NCBI GenBank assembly: GCA_035048485.1
Contig: CM068587.1
Coordinates: 53,167,501-53,231,500, forward strand
DNA from: Pteria penguin
Taxonomy: Eukaryota; Mollusca; Bivalvia; Pterioida; Pteriidae
Direction of reading: 5' to 3'
DNA: 64,000 bases
The notes beneath the pieces are model-generated. The model searched no databases, had not been told where the DNA came from, and saw only the letters and a list, made by a program, of their open reading frames with translations. A program made the position numbers and the translations under genes. Below, piece by piece: positions 32,523-46,930 of this stretch; position 1 is the first letter of the stretch; the number at the start of each line of letters is the position of its first letter.

Positions 32523-33190
32523 TAATAAATATAGAACATATATACCTTATAATTTGGTGCACCATATGCGCATTTCGATAACTTATGTCTCTTCAGTGAT
32601 GCTAGTGGCCAAATGATTGGAATTCTCAAAATATATAAATATTTGAAGAGCAGTGTTGATACCAAAATGACCGAAAAGTGAACCAAAGAATATGTCTAAG
32701 GACAGAGCTATGCATGAGGGAGATACTCCTTAGTTTTAGAGTGATTTATTTAATTTGATGACTGAAAATTTGAAGTATATATTTCATGTCAGTACAAAAG
32801 CACTGAATACTAGACTTATGATGCCCTCGGGAACTATCAGTCCACCAGCAGTGACACCGGCCTAGTGGTTATAATAAATATAGAACATATATACCTTATC
32901 ATTTGGTGCACCATATGCGCATTTCGACAACTTATGTCTCTTCAGTGATGCTAGTGGCCAAATGATTGGAATTCTCAAAATATATAAATATTTGAAGAGC
33001 AGTGTTGATACCAAAATGACCGTAAAGTGAACCAAAGAATATATCTAAGGACAGAGCTATGCATGAGGGAGATACTCCTTAGTTTTAGAGTGATTTATTT
33101 AATTTGATGACTGAAAATTTGAAGTATATATTTCATGTCAGTACAAAAGCACTGAATACTAGACTTATGATGCCCTCGGGGACATGTTAT
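32523..33190 (+). repeat. Repeat family G, head-to-tail duplication (349-bp period)
   Basis: AATAAATATAGAACATATAT, GGTGCACCATATGCGCATTT, TGTCTCTTCAGTGATGCTAG and AGGACAGAGCTATGCATGAG occur at 32523 and again from 32872, almost identical over about 310 bp. The two units are joined by GTCCACCAGCAGTGACACCG. A single diverged plus copy lies at 36018-36220; minus-oriented parts lie at 35745-35945 and around 41780-42060. Confidence 0.85.
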
Positions 33191-33697
33191 TTAAGACCCA
33201 TCCCCCCACCGCCTCCCTTCCTCTTTTTGAAATGGGAGGAGGGGCTGGCTCTTAATCTTATTGCACAAAGCTGGTTCTTATTAGATTCTAAGGGTCATTA
33301 ATGATTAGATTATGAGGAGACGCTCACTTCTCCTGGGTTTTGCGTTTCCATTCTAATTTCCTGGGGCCCTCGAATGTTCCACGCGGAGTGTTGTTTTGAG
33401 TGCAACAGTGACCTTGGTATTACACATTACCTTCTTTAGTACTAATATACAGCCTAATGTGCTGTAGGTATTGGTAGTTTAATAGACTAAAGTTTCTGAT
33501 TACGCTTCGAAACTCTTCAATATTACCATAAAAATCGCATGACTACGGACAAATATAGACGTTTCAATTGTAGAACTTCAATTATGACAAATCGAAGTGC
33601 AAATATCTTTTTAAGTATAGAGTAAATATTACTGTTTTGCTTATGGTGTGTTCCATTGTAATCCTTTTGCTTTGTCTAATTCTAAAGAATATTGTAA

Positions 33698-33967
33698 GCC
33701 GGTGAGGCCTATTGGATAAGGTGCCCGGCTCGTGACCGAGAGGTTCCGGGTTCGACTCCTGCCCTAGGCGCACCTGTGCCCTGTCTTTCGGATGAACAGT
33801 AAAATCCAAGGTACCGTGTCACGGTAGGCGTGGCACGTAAAAGATCCTTCACTGCTTCGGGTGGGCCCGTTGCAAAGGTCAAATTTCTAAGCAATGTATC
33901 AGACAGATGCCGTCACAATATACATGAAATAGTCGTGGAGTGACTTTAAAAATATTCAAACAATCTG
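33698..33967 (+). mobile_element. tRNA-derived SINE (Meta-SINE-like)
   Basis: Head GCCGGTGAGGCCTATTGGAT, B box GGGTTCGACTCC, anticodon-like stem CTCG...CGAG, central CCTGTCTTTCGGATGAACAG and GGCACGTAAAAGATCC. Target-site duplication AAGAATATTGT at 33685-33695 and 33968-33978. It belongs to the same subfamily as 56218 and 61231. It is not a functional tRNA gene: it lacks CCA-compatible pairing of the ends and is repeated with SINE bodies. Confidence 0.85.
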
Positions 33968-33979
33968 AAGAATATTGTT

Positions 33980-35667
<1,688 letters not shown>

Positions 35668-35699
35668 CTGCACTGACCTGAAACATACAAAGTGTATAC

Positions 35700-36220
35700 T
35701 TTCAATTCACTGTAGATTCAAAATTTTGTAAATTACTCTAAAATAAGGAGTATATCCCTCATGCACAGTTCATTCTTTAAATTATTTCTGTGGCTTTCAT
35801 GTTAAGGTCAATTAAGTAATTAATTTGCTTTTCAAATTTTCATGCTTCACAGTTTCGGTCTTCAGCATCACTGAAGATACATTAGTTGTCGGAATGAGCA
35901 TGTGCTGCACTAAATCTGTATTAATGTATAACATAGCTAGAGTTGTCTCTCTTGGAGCAATATGAGCTTTATCAAGACTGCACCATTATATCTTTGCGAA
36001 TACTAATAGATATTGGTGAAAATATACATTATGATTTGGTGCACCAGATGTCCATTTCGACAACTTATGTCTCTTCAGCGATGCCCAAAGCCGAATGATT
36101 GGAATTCTAATAATATAAATATTTGAAGAGCAAAGTTAAAACCAAAGTGGCTGAAAAACTGAGCCAAAGAAGCTAAGGACAGAGCTATGCATGAGGGAGA
36201 TACTCCTTAGTTTTGGTGTG
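35700..36220. repeat. Repeat family G, diverged copies in both orientations
   Basis: 35745-35945 carries minus-oriented G text (GGAGTATATCCCTCATGCAC, CAGCATCACTGAAGATACAT). 36018-36220 carries plus-oriented text (ATGATTTGGTGCACCAGATG, CTTATGTCTCTTCAGCGATG, GACAGAGCTATGCATGAGGG). Together they form a loose inverted pair. Confidence 0.6.
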
Positions 36221-36224
36221 ATAT

Positions 36225-36700
36225 GATGTATATGTAATTTCTATATGTTTGTTCCTAGTTTCAGCAATCTCGAAATCACTTAGTTTGGTTTTAGAATCGG
36301 TAATCAGTGGTTCGTTCCAGGTGAGTACTTCTAATTGCATTTTATAAGACCTTATTGATTTTACTACGGAACCGTTGTTTTGTGTGGCTACCGCAAATAA
36401 CGCAAATAATGTAAAACACAATCAATATTTTATCACTACGCCAAGATTATTAAATAAAAATAATAAATAAATAAATAAATAAATAAATAAATAGATAAGT
36501 AAAATAAAATTAAAGAATATTATATCTATCTATCTATATATATATATATAACAAAACACACACAAACAAAACACACACAAAATCCCCAAACAATAAAAAA
36601 AAAACCCACAAAAACAAATCTAAAAGACCCTTTCCCCACCACACACATACAAAAAGAAAACAAAACCATAACAAAGGGACTAAAACATGATGAATTATGA
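36225..36700. other. Low-complexity tract downstream of the STUM-like exon
   Basis: (AAAT)n at 36455-36500, (TATC/TA)n at 36520-36550 and a CA/AAAC-rich tract to 36660. The region lies 3' of the minus-strand exon at 36702 and may contain its untranslated region. No gene is seen. Confidence 0.5.
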
Positions 36701-36701
36701 A

Positions 36702-36931
36702 TTATGAATACTTAAGCGTAATTATTAGATTTTTATTGTAACGAATCTGAGACGTACTTGCTAATTGCACGAAGTTCATCCCCCAGAGAATGCTCCATAT
36801 CCAGCCCACGATCAGTAAGAATGTTACCATTTGGAGGAACGCGGACAGTATGTTAAGAGCAAAAGCGTGGGCACGTTTTCCTATTCTTGTTGTCGCTCCA
36901 CAGAAGACAGTGAATGAGGAAATAAATGTAC
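36702..36931 (-). CDS. Last exon of a STUM/SPEC3-family membrane protein
   Basis: Minus strand. The acceptor TTTTTTCCGCAG lies just before 36931. The exon opens in phase so that GT completes a glycine codon, then reads TFISSFTVFCGATTRIGKRA, HAFALNILSAFLQMVTFLLI, VGWIWSILWGMNFVQLAS and a short basic tail to a stop at 36702. The G-T-F-(I/V)-S-x-x-T-V-x-C-G start, a hydrophobic helix, and the V-G-W-I-x-S-I-x-W-G-M signature match the second half of the STUM (mechanosensory transduction mediator) and SPEC3 (ectodermal ciliogenesis) family, a two-helix membrane protein group known in flies, vertebrates and sea urchins. The first helix exon, ending in L-P-G-L-G, was not found and should lie at higher coordinates or outside the window. 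No lesions are visible; function is inferred by family. Confidence 0.7.
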
Positions 36932-36939
36932 CTGCGGAA

Positions 36940-37845
36940 AAAATATGCGTCAGAATCTTGTACAAAGACACTTTCGAGCAATTTGTCAAAACTATGATAG
37001 TCAACAAAAAGAAAAGAGATCAATATGGTACCGATCACTACCATTTAGTCTGCGTTGTGGTTCTATAATAGACATAGAAATGCCCAGATATGTCCCTTAA
37101 TAAGACTATAACTGCGAATCAAAAGCGATAATTTATTTAAGAATAACATTTGATATGACCTTGAGTAAAATTATAGGTCGTTTATTCTTAAACCAATAGT
37201 CAAATAAACCCAAATTCTCTGGGAAACAGCAATACATGTAATGGACGATCAATATATCCTGTAATCAATAAGAAATGTAGAAAACACATTTCCAATGTTC
37301 TTATTCCAGTAATTCTATCATTGTTTGCATGCGTGTGTCTATTATTCAGCCAATAAACCTCAGGTAACCATCAAAAAGTCATCATAACGTGAAGGTAGTT
37401 TCTTCTATTTAATGAAAAAAATTGCAATGATTGCCATTGTGCTCCACAATCATTATGTTAGCAGGAAAAACTGGGTCTTAAATGACATCGTTCAAATCTG
37501 ATGTTATAGTGGACAGGAAAATTATGAGATGCCGTTATATTTTCTATGCGCATACGGCGATACTCAGTCTTCAATTCAACAGAGGCCATGTAACATTATC
37601 TAATTTCACAATATGTAAATTCTGTCTCGTCATAGAAACACAAGGGCATTAACCTGTCAAACAATTAACATGCAATGCATTGATGCACAAATTTGCGTGT
37701 TTTAAACAGGGAATGTCTTTTTCTGGAAATATTATGTCATTTCCACAGCATCATGGAAGCTGAGGAAGGTCATTATCCTTTCAATGTTTTGTTACACATC
37801 CGATGATCAAAGCGATAAGATCATAATTCCCGACATCAGACAACG
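36940..37845. other. No gene; probably intron of the STUM-like gene
   Basis: There is no ORF of interest on either strand. By position it is intronic to the minus-strand gene whose last exon is at 36702-36931. Confidence 0.4.
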
Positions 37846-37849
37846 CTAT

Positions 37850-38592
37850 CAGATATCAGACGAGGCTAAATTTGTCGTCATTATGGCTGGATATACATCC
37901 ATTTACCTGTCAGATATCAGACGAGGCCAAAGCTGTCGTCATTACGGTTTAATATACATCCATTTACTTGTCAGATATCAGACAAGGCTAAAGCTGTTGT
38001 CATTATGGCTGGATATGCATCCATTTATCTGTCATATATCAGACAAGGCTAAAGCTGTCGTCATTATGGCTGGATATACATCCATTTACTGTCAGATATC
38101 AGACAAGGCTAAAACTGTCGTTATTATGGCTGGATATACATCCATTTACTTGTCAGATATCAGACAAGGCTAAAGCTGTCGTCATTATGGCTGGATATAC
38201 ATCCATTTATCTGTCAGATATCAGACGAGGATAAAGCTGTCGTCATTATGGCTGGATATGCATCCATTTATCTCTCAGATATCAGACGAGGCTACAGCTG
38301 TCGTCATTATGGCTGGATATACATCCATTTACCTGTCAGATATCAGACAAGGTTAAAACTGTCGTCATTATGGCTGGATATACATCCATTTACCTGTCAG
38401 ATATCAGACGAGGCCAAAGCTGTCGTCATTATGGCTGAATATACATCCATTTATCTGTCAGATATCAGACGAGGCTAAAGCTGTCGTCATTATGGCTGGA
38501 TATACATCCATTTTTCTGTCATATATCAGACAAGGCCAAAACTGTCGTCAGTAAGGCTGAATATATATCTATTTACCTGTCATATATCAGAA
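37850..38592 (+). repeat. 61-bp minisatellite, about 12 units
   Basis: The unit contains GAGGCTAAAGCTGTCGTCAT, ATGGCTGGATATACATCC and TCAGATATCAGAC. Unit starts, judged by AGATATCAGAC, fall at intervals of 60-62 bp from about 37850 to 38585. Units differ at scattered sites (GACAAGG/GACGAGG, CAGATATC/CATATATC). Because 61 is not a multiple of three, the long ORFs across it (37784-38173, 38248-38478) rotate frame each unit and are not coding. Confidence 0.95.
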
Positions 38593-38599
38593 ACTCATT

Positions 38600-41500
38600 C
38601 TATAAAACAAAACTTTAAATATACACATGACATTTTGGAATAAAGGTAGGTTTAATACTTTTTCCTGTACGACATCATACTTCTACAAAGCATAGAGAAG
38701 ATGTCAAAGTTAAATTACGCATTTGTTTCTGACGTCATAAGTATACTATTAAAATCCTCTCAATTCACGTTCTCTAAAGACCCTTACAAAGTGGAATAGC
38801 TTTCTGTCTTACAATGTTCCCAATTCATCAGTGTTTCCTTCAAATCTCGTGTCCTGGAGAACGAATGAATGATCATTCTTTGATATCTTTCATCAAGTAT
38901 TTTCATGAAAAAATTTGTTAAGATAATAAAGTTTCTTTTGAAGTATTTCCCGACTGTATGGGATAATGGCGGATGGTGCTGCAAAACAAGAGATGTTTAC
39001 TTCTTCCAGGCAAATATATAACTTTCACCTATGATTTCCGAAGTAATAGTAATATAAATAAAGAAGGAATCTCAGATTTCAATCGTCAATCAAAAACTGT
39101 CATAGACATTCACTGTCAACAAAGTATGTACATATCAGATATCACCAAAATATATTATAATGTACATTAATGTACATGTACTTGTGGTAAAAATAAATAG
39201 ATAGATAAATAGATAAAACAAAAAACTCCACACTCATACATACATGTACTATTCATTGCATTAACGGAGTGGTCGTAAACTATTAGCATAAATAGTATCA
39301 TGGGGTTTATGGATAAAAAATAGAGAAGAAAGGAGAGAAGATATCTGCTGTAAAACAAAAGTTGTCACGGATATGCAGCGCATAGAAGAATAAATACACA
39401 ATAAGACACACACAAGTATAACATAGTAATGCTATGATAATTAATAGTTATGATAATTTGGACGGTCAATGATATGACAACCGTCGTTTAATATGTGCGC
39501 TTAGCCGGTTAGCACGCCCGCCTTCCCACTTACGAATAAGAGATTTGTTTTGGTTTGGATTTTTTTTTTTCTTTTGAAAGGGGGAAGGTGTTGTCCTCTT
39601 GAAAGCGACACAAGGTCTCTGATATGATTTAGTCCCATCTTATAGCCATAGGAGATAATTTCAAGCTCCTTTAGTTCGTGGGAATGTTGACAAAAAACTG
39701 ATCATACAGCCCAAATCCCTATTAGTCAGAATTTTAAAAATGTAAAACATCTTCATAATGCTTTAGTTTGGACAAGTATAAGACAAAACAAATTTGGCAA
39801 TAACGGAACAACAACCAGTTTGCTTAGGATAAGAGACATGACACCTAATGCTCTCTATGTATTAATGAGTCAGTGACTGAAAAATTAAATAGAATTTAAC
39901 GCCAACAAAATCTACTAAGTATTTTGCAGATTAGATTCTTATACAACATGTTTTATCATTGAATGTAACGGTATTATTAGCGTGTTCCCTTTTTGTGCTC
40001 CATATAATTATCAGTTTCTTTCTGATAACCTTGGTATGGGATGACATGCAAAAGGTGTAACAGTCATTTCAGAGGAATGGAATTATTACATATCTGTATT
40101 GAAAACATATTGCTTATTTAGAATGCTGACGCGGCTTGTTTAAGATTATTGTCAACATTGAACAAATAATGGAAGTAGTCCGTAACATCTACACCTCAGC
40201 TATAGAAAATATTGTGTGTATCGGTTTAATGTTTGAATTATGGCACAGACGGATATTTTATTGTCAAATATTTAGTAACAAGTTCACAATGGAAACCACA
40301 ATTATGGAAGATATAAAAGTAGATACATAGAATATAAATCCACTTTTTTTTTTATTCGCCCATGTTAACCCTGAATTTCCGTTTGTTAATTACGATCTGG
40401 TATGCTTTTTAACATAATACTTTTGAAAAATCTGATAATGTATTAATTAGGTATTATTCACCCATTATGAGATAAAAGTTTGCATCCAAACCTATCTAAA
40501 TTACGTAAATAATTTAATTTTTTCATTGTATCATTCGTTAGAATCGTACAAACATATTTTCACATTCTGGGTATATCAATCCGATTAGGTTAACGTCAAT
40601 GATTGAAAAAAGTGTATCTAACTCCAAACCTTTAAGACATATTAGAATTTGTGTGACATGTCCGCATGTTATACATGTTTGCACTTTTCAAAAAAAAAAA
40701 ACTTGTCTGACATGTTGACCTCCTTTATATATCATATCCGTTTATATTTTTGCAGTAAGGTATCGTATCATATTTACCAATTATGACTACGATTACACCT
40801 TTAAAACTAAATGTGACATGTGACAAATTAAAAAAAATCGAAAAAACTTATTGCTCAGCGGTTTTGTTTTGTTTTTTTTTTTTTTGGTTTTTTTGGTTAT
40901 CAATCAGCAGAAGATGCTTACTCTTTCATGGCACATGATCCCATCCCATCTTCGAGGGATCCATTGTTGCCTATATGTCCTATTTTGTCCTGTTTTATAG
41001 TCTATCTATATTACTTTTACTCTATTACTTAACTTCTTTATTCACAATGTAAAACCGTCGGATTAAATGACGTAATACAAACATTCTCCTTATTTCTTTT
41101 CGTTTCCATCTCATTTCAACTCTTTCCTCACTTATATCTACCTTCTTGATTTTAACTACACCCCTGTTCTAACTATATTATCTGTTATTAGCGTGCTGAT
41201 TATTTAGTTGTAAATAGAAGATCACTATACTGCAGTCGTGCTGAAGTAAGACCACATGGTAAGCATGAAATGCTCACTAAATCATTCATATCTTGCTTAG
41301 ACTATTTATAAATCACTAATATCATGTTTAGTTAATAGTTATAACTCATTCGTATCTCGGCAAAATTGTAGTGCATGTAGGAAGCTCTGAAATAAATTGA
41401 TTTGTGATGTGTCTATGTTACAGAAGTAGACTCACAGAAGATATACCTTGTTTTAATTAATTCAGTTATTTAGTGCCTTATCTATGTTCAATCTGTGTGC

Positions 41501-41775
41501 CTCATAATAAAAATTGTAACTGGTGATTACCGAAATAAATTAACTAGGTTGCAGAAGGCATTTATGAAGAGGAAAGGGTAATCACATGCCTAGTTTTCTG
41601 TGCTTCTGTAATTACACAAAACATATACTTCAAATTTATCGTGACAAAAGTTGGTAAATTATACTTAAACTATCTCCTTCATACATATCTTTATCTTTAA
41701 ATTCGTTCATTGGCTCTTTACTTTATGTTAGTTTGGTCATAAACTTGCTCTTCGATTATTCATATTTTGGACTTT
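38600..41775. other. No gene seen; two old repeat fragments
   Basis: The ORFs here are short and without recognisable domains. 39465-39540 (GACGGTCAATGATATGACAA, then GCTTAGCCGGTTAGCACGCC and CGCCTTCCCAC) looks like a diverged PLE-B tail. 40905-40990 (ATCAGCAGAAGATGCTTACT, CATGGCACATGATCCCATCC) is another copy of the motif shared by several repeat families. Confidence 0.45.
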
Positions 41776-41779
41776 TACA

Positions 41780-42060
41780 ATTTCAGCCGTCAGCATCACT
41801 GAAGAGGCATAAGTTGACGAAATGTGTATTGAGTCTTCGTTAAACAGAGTTATTTCCCATTTGAGACGGTATCTGACGTAAAATAATTATGACGTCATCA
41901 AATTTCTATGAAAACGTCATTTGCGGGTTATCATTCTCCTGAGTTTTAGATCAGTCTCCATAGAATTAGATGACGTCATAAGTGTTTTTCGTCAGATACC
42001 GTCCCAAATGGGAAGTAACTCTGTATAACGCAAAGACCGAATATGGTGCACTAAAGTAAT
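41780..42060. repeat. Inverted-repeat element with paired TGACGTCA sites, copy 1
   Basis: The left half AACAGAGTTATTTCCCATTT, GACGGTATCTGACGTAAA and ATGACGTCATC is mirrored by the right half GATGACGTCATAA, CGTCAGATACCGTCCCAAAT and GGGAAGTAACTCTGTATAA, with arms of about 60 bp and an internal span of about 75 bp (41840-42028). It sits in minus-oriented family G sequence (CAGCATCACTGAAGAGGCAT on the left, GTGCACTAAAG on the right). A second copy is at 60970-61190. Confidence 0.75.
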
Positions 42061-45010
42061 AAAAGTATATATCACCTATATCTATTGTGGGTGACAACCG
42101 TTTTACGTCAGTATCATCATATGTATATGACACGGCAAGATACGAACTGACAATTATTCGAATACGTTCCAAACTAGTAATTACCTGACGGTTAAAATTT
42201 TCACAATATACCAAAATGAATGTACAATTGAATATATTACAATTACAACATTTTGAAATACGTGCTTGCATGTAAGTCAATTGTTAATTGTCGAATGAAG
42301 AAAAGTATAGAATTGTGATGTTGTTCGACGATTTGTTTTTCTTGCTATAACGTATCATATGAAAATATAAACCTAGAGAAAGATTAACAAAAATTAATAT
42401 GAAAATCGCCGAAACAATGCAAATATTATATTAAATGTGATATTAGCGGAATACTCCAAAGTTATAAATTTTCAATAAAAGTATTCTCTTGCTACTTGAG
42501 ATTGTGTACTTTCGTATTTTGCATTGTCATGCACTTTAAAGTAAAGTTAGTCCCCTAACCTACTTCAAATCATTTAAAATGAACCGATCCCCAGTTACTG
42601 ACCTATATAAAACTTTTTTTTTTATTTAATTATTATTTATCATTACTTACTAACAGTTGAATATCAATAAATCTGCCAAATTTACGTCAGTCGAAGCACT
42701 CGTTACTTCCTGTCGGCAACATCAAAAGAAAAGATCTCATTATTAACCAATACCGCACTTGTGTTGAATTTGGCTTTGGGTGGTCACACTTTAATCTTAT
42801 AACAGAGTGAATATTGTGGAGAAGCTTCTACACAACATGATGGATTACAGTAGTGAGTGTTTTTATCTATCAATGTGACGGGAAAATGAGTTAGTGATAA
42901 AATGGTACAACAATTTTGTTTTGTGAAGTATAGACTATTTTGATGGTATTTCTAATACTTGGTATGCCATTGATGATGAATTTTCTCTACGTGATAAGGC
43001 TATAGTACGTACTCAATTTGTTGAGCAAATATCAATAAATTATTTATCGTATTTATGTAAAACACTACGGTTATGCAATGCAACTATGGTACTTGCAACA
43101 ATGTACCATGGTAGACATTTGCGGATGCCTAAAATACAGGGATTGAAGCAGTTGTGATCCAAGCCACCTTGTATATTCCAAACTAATGTCGATACAAGAA
43201 TACGTTCATACTACAAACACGAAATGAATATTGGTTAATATTGTATAAAATACTACTACGTCGAGACATCATCACAAACAAGAATGAAATAACGCGAAGG
43301 TCATCATCGTGAATTTTGTTACAACCTTCGTACTGCAAAGTGAATAAGGGTATCAAATTAGAGGAATAGGGTTTACTGAATGGTGAATACAATTGTAAGT
43401 TGTTCAGTGAATGCTGCTCTGTAATAGCAGCACCTGACATTATGTAATTCTTGAGTATTGACTTCTGCAACATCTTAAGTTTAGGTTTATTTTTAACCTT
43501 AAGAAATTGAGGAGTTCATAGACAGGATATCCTCTATGATACTGTAATTTTATTTTTAAAATTTAACATTAAAATAGAAAAAATAAATGAATAATTATAA
43601 TTTTATAAGTACAAAATATGAAAGAACAATATAAAACCAATATCCTCAAACACTAGTAGAAAACCAAAGTAAAATAAAAATAAAGAAATAATGTATATAT
43701 TTGCGTACTATTATCATTTCAAGTACTTTTCGCATTGTGTGAAATGGACATTATCATACAAGTCGGCCAATCGTTGTAATCTTTCCAATGTTTGTAGTAT
43801 ATGTAGTAATATTCTAATTTAAAAGTCATATATGACGTACAGACATGACCACATTCTTTACGAAATGACAATAATGACATGAAAAATTCTCTTTCTGAAA
43901 GGATATCGGAAGAAACATTTTAACACAAGTAGTTTTGATGCATTGTTTTCGGGGTTTTTTTTCTTTCCCTTCATCAATGTTATTCAATAGGAAGATGTAG
44001 AAAGTGTCAGATATTGATGAAAAACGTGACGGGAATGAGAATATAGAGTTTTGTGCTGTAACGATTTATTCAGCTGTTTAAGTATTCAACCCTTTCCCTT
44101 AAAAGGAGACATATTTTATTTACCATTCTAAATACTGCCATATGCGTAAGCAAAGTAGAAAAGATAATAATAACCCCCCCCCCCCCCGGCCAAAACACCC
44201 GAACAAACAATAAACAATAAAAAAAAAAACCAAACAAACAAACAAAAATAAAAAATAGTAATTTATTTGCGTAAACTAAGTAAGATTGTCCAATTTTCTA
44301 AATACTTTGATACATGGTAGTTATGTCTCGAAAATTACAAACTATTCACAACTTTTGATCTCTCATTTAATGTAAAAAAAAAAAAAGAAAGTACATGTAA
44401 TTTATAAATGTTTCTGTGCCACTTCCAATAATTAAGTCTTACCTAAATACACATTGTCTGACTCTGTTACAGAGATGAAACCCACATGTCTCGTAGAAGA
44501 TTTCACCTCCAGTATGTCAAGTCAAAATTGTCAACTTTGCCGATATCCATATAGACGACACATATATAACTGAACAGTACATATGCGGCACAAATGTGCA
44601 GTCAGACTGTATATCAAGTATTACAGTTCTACAAAAGCAGGAAAAGGGTATAATTAATCTGGAGTCAAAACGAATAATTTTCTATAAGTTTCAAACAGAG
44701 AAGAGGTAGGTGTGACAAAACGTACATATGACCAAAAATGTTACATTCGCCACTTCACCGATACAAAGTGAACATTAATGGACTCTTGGTAACTAGGTGC
44801 CTAGAAAAGGTGAGCATATCCTGTTCAGCTAGGCAAACAGCCATGAAAAAAATAATATTGAGGTAGCAAATGAGCTGTAAATCTACCCGTTATCCTGAAA
44901 GTAGTAAGGTCTTTTTCTACAATTTAAATTCGTAACAGCAATTAACTAGAGCTGTCCTAGCGGGACAAATACCCCTGCGGCAACAAAGTTGAAACATGCA
45001 ATTTTATTTA
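42060..45010. other. No gene seen
   Basis: AT-rich. Scattered ORFs have no family resemblance. A C14 run at about 44175-44188 and A-rich tracts near 44220 and 44378 are simple-sequence. Confidence 0.45.
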
Positions 45011-45019
45011 ATTTTAAAA

Positions 45020-46430
45020 ATGCGTGCACTATGACCTTAACCTTGGAGATATGATCTTGAATCAAGGTCATGGCACATTCTTGCGTCATGAACAAATGTG
45101 TGAAATATTATCCAGATCTAACGGGCTATGTGTGGACTGTGACCTTGACCTTGAAGATATTAAATTCGGTGGAGGTCATGACACACCATTAGACATGAAC
45201 AACAACTGTGTGAAATGTTACCAGATCCAGCATAGCAGGAAGGAGTTATGGCATGTACAATAGTTTTGACAACTGTGCAGTTTGACCTTGACCTTAGAGA
45301 TACGAGTCGAGGCCATGACACACCCTTGGGTCATGTACAACAATTGTGTGATATATCATCCAAATCCATCTCGGCAGTAAGACGTTATGGCCCGGAAATA
45401 ATTTTGGTTGTGTGTGCACTGTGCCCTTGACCTTGAAGAAATAACCTTGGGTCATGGTCATGACATACCCTTGGGTCATAGACAACAATTGAGTGATATA
45501 TTATCCAGATCTGACAAGGGGATACAATGTTATGGCCCGGACCAAAATTTTTCCTATGTGTGCACTGTGACCTTGACCTGGAAGATATGACCATGGGTCA
45601 AGGTCATGACACTACCTTAAGTCATGTACAACAATTGCTTGAAATGTTATTCATATCCAAAATAGCAGTAAGGAGTAAAGTCCTTGACAAGGATTTCAAC
45701 AAGTGTTTGGTTTGACCTTGCCTTTGGAGATATGATCTTGAGTCAAAATCATGACACACTCTTGGATTCTTAGCAACAATTCTGTGACATATTGTTGATA
45801 TCTGTGCGCAAGCGAAAAAGTTATGGCCCGGACAAGGTTATACCAATTGTGTCTATTGTGATCTTGACATATGACCTTGCTTCAAGGTCATGACACACAT
45901 GTGCACAGGGTGAGAAGTTATGGTCTTGACAAAACTTCATTTATTGTATCCATTATGATCTTGACCTTTGACCTATGACCTTGGTTCAAGGTAATGACAC
46001 ACTCTTGGATCCTAAGCAGCAATTCTGTGAAATATTATTGAAATTTGTGCACAGGGTGAGAAGTTCTGGCCCGGAAAAATTTTTACTTATTGTGTCTATT
46101 ATGACCTTGACCTATGACCTATACACTTGGTTCAAGGTTAAGACACACATTTGGACCCTAAACAACAATTCTGTGAAATTGTTTTGAAATCTGTGCACAG
46201 GGTGAGAAGTTATGGCCCGGACAACATTTCATTTATTGTGTCTATTATGACCATTTCTATGACTTTGGTTCAAGATCATGACATACTCTTTGATCCTAAG
46301 CAACAATTCTGTGAAATAATATCGAAATCCGTGCACAGGATGAGAAGTTATGGCCCGGACAATGTTTGGTGGATAGACAGACAGACGGACAGACAGATAG
46401 ACAGAGGCAGACAGACAGGGTGATTCCTAA
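45020..46430 (+). repeat. Satellite of about 140-150 bp rich in TGACCTTGACC blocks
   Basis: Around nine to ten diverged units are present. Each has TGACCTTGACCTTGAAGATA-like text, GGTCAAGGTCATGACACAC, CAACAATTCTGTGAAATA and GAAGTTATGGCCCGGAC. The array ends in a (GACA)n tract at 46376-46420. The same family appears in minus orientation at 17160-17800. All ORFs in the span are by-products, as shown by their drifting repeats of DLDLED and PKQQFCEI. Confidence 0.9.
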
Positions 46431-46829
46431 TACACTCTAAACTTTGTCTGCGGGTGGTATAATTACATTTTGTAAAATATGAAAAACAAAATATTATTTA
46501 TATATCACAGTTAACACTGCAGAAAATCTTATCATATCTTATAATGATGCGCTTTTCTTCGTTCTCTCGCGTCCCATGCAATCAATAGATCACTTGCCAA
46601 TCTTATAAATGACTGTCTTTTGTCCGAGCTAATACCTTTTAGCGTAATTTTTCATAGTGACGTCATAATACGTGACAAGACTTATTGTAACTTCACAACG
46701 AAAAACAACGCCAAAGGGTGTCAGCTCAGGAAAACGACAGCTATTATCAAAATAGGCGAGTGCTCTATTACACAGTATAGCAGTTTTGTATTAACTAGTA
46801 TTTTGTCATTCGTGTACACACAGCGAACA

Positions 46830-46930
46830 GGAGACATGGACCGGAGGTAATACAAGGTGTCTGCCAAGACCGTGGAGAGTATACGCGGACCATAGGTGAT
46901 ACAAGGTGTCTGCGAGGTGCGAGAACTAAA
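46830..46930 (+). repeat. Outlying units of the 49-bp minisatellite
   Basis: Two units (GGTAATACAAGGTGTCTGCC and GGTGATACAAGGTGTCTGCG) are separated from the main array at 47320 by a copy of repeat D. Confidence 0.8.

Noticed and set aside
33698..33770. Functional tRNA gene
   Set aside because: The A and B boxes are present, but the same head heads at least three SINEs with bodies, tails and target-site duplications, and the acceptor ends do not pair well.
37784..38478. Long repeat-containing ORFs across the 61-bp array
   Set aside because: The unit is not a multiple of three, so each unit is read in a new frame. The peptides are three frames of the same DNA, not a repeat protein.
37850..38592. 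CRISPR-like array
   Set aside because: Units are contiguous and similar throughout, with no unique spacers. The window is animal DNA.
45024..46423. Small ORFs with DLDLED and PKQQFCEI repeats
   Set aside because: Satellite by-products. Related peptides appear in several frames and on both strands.
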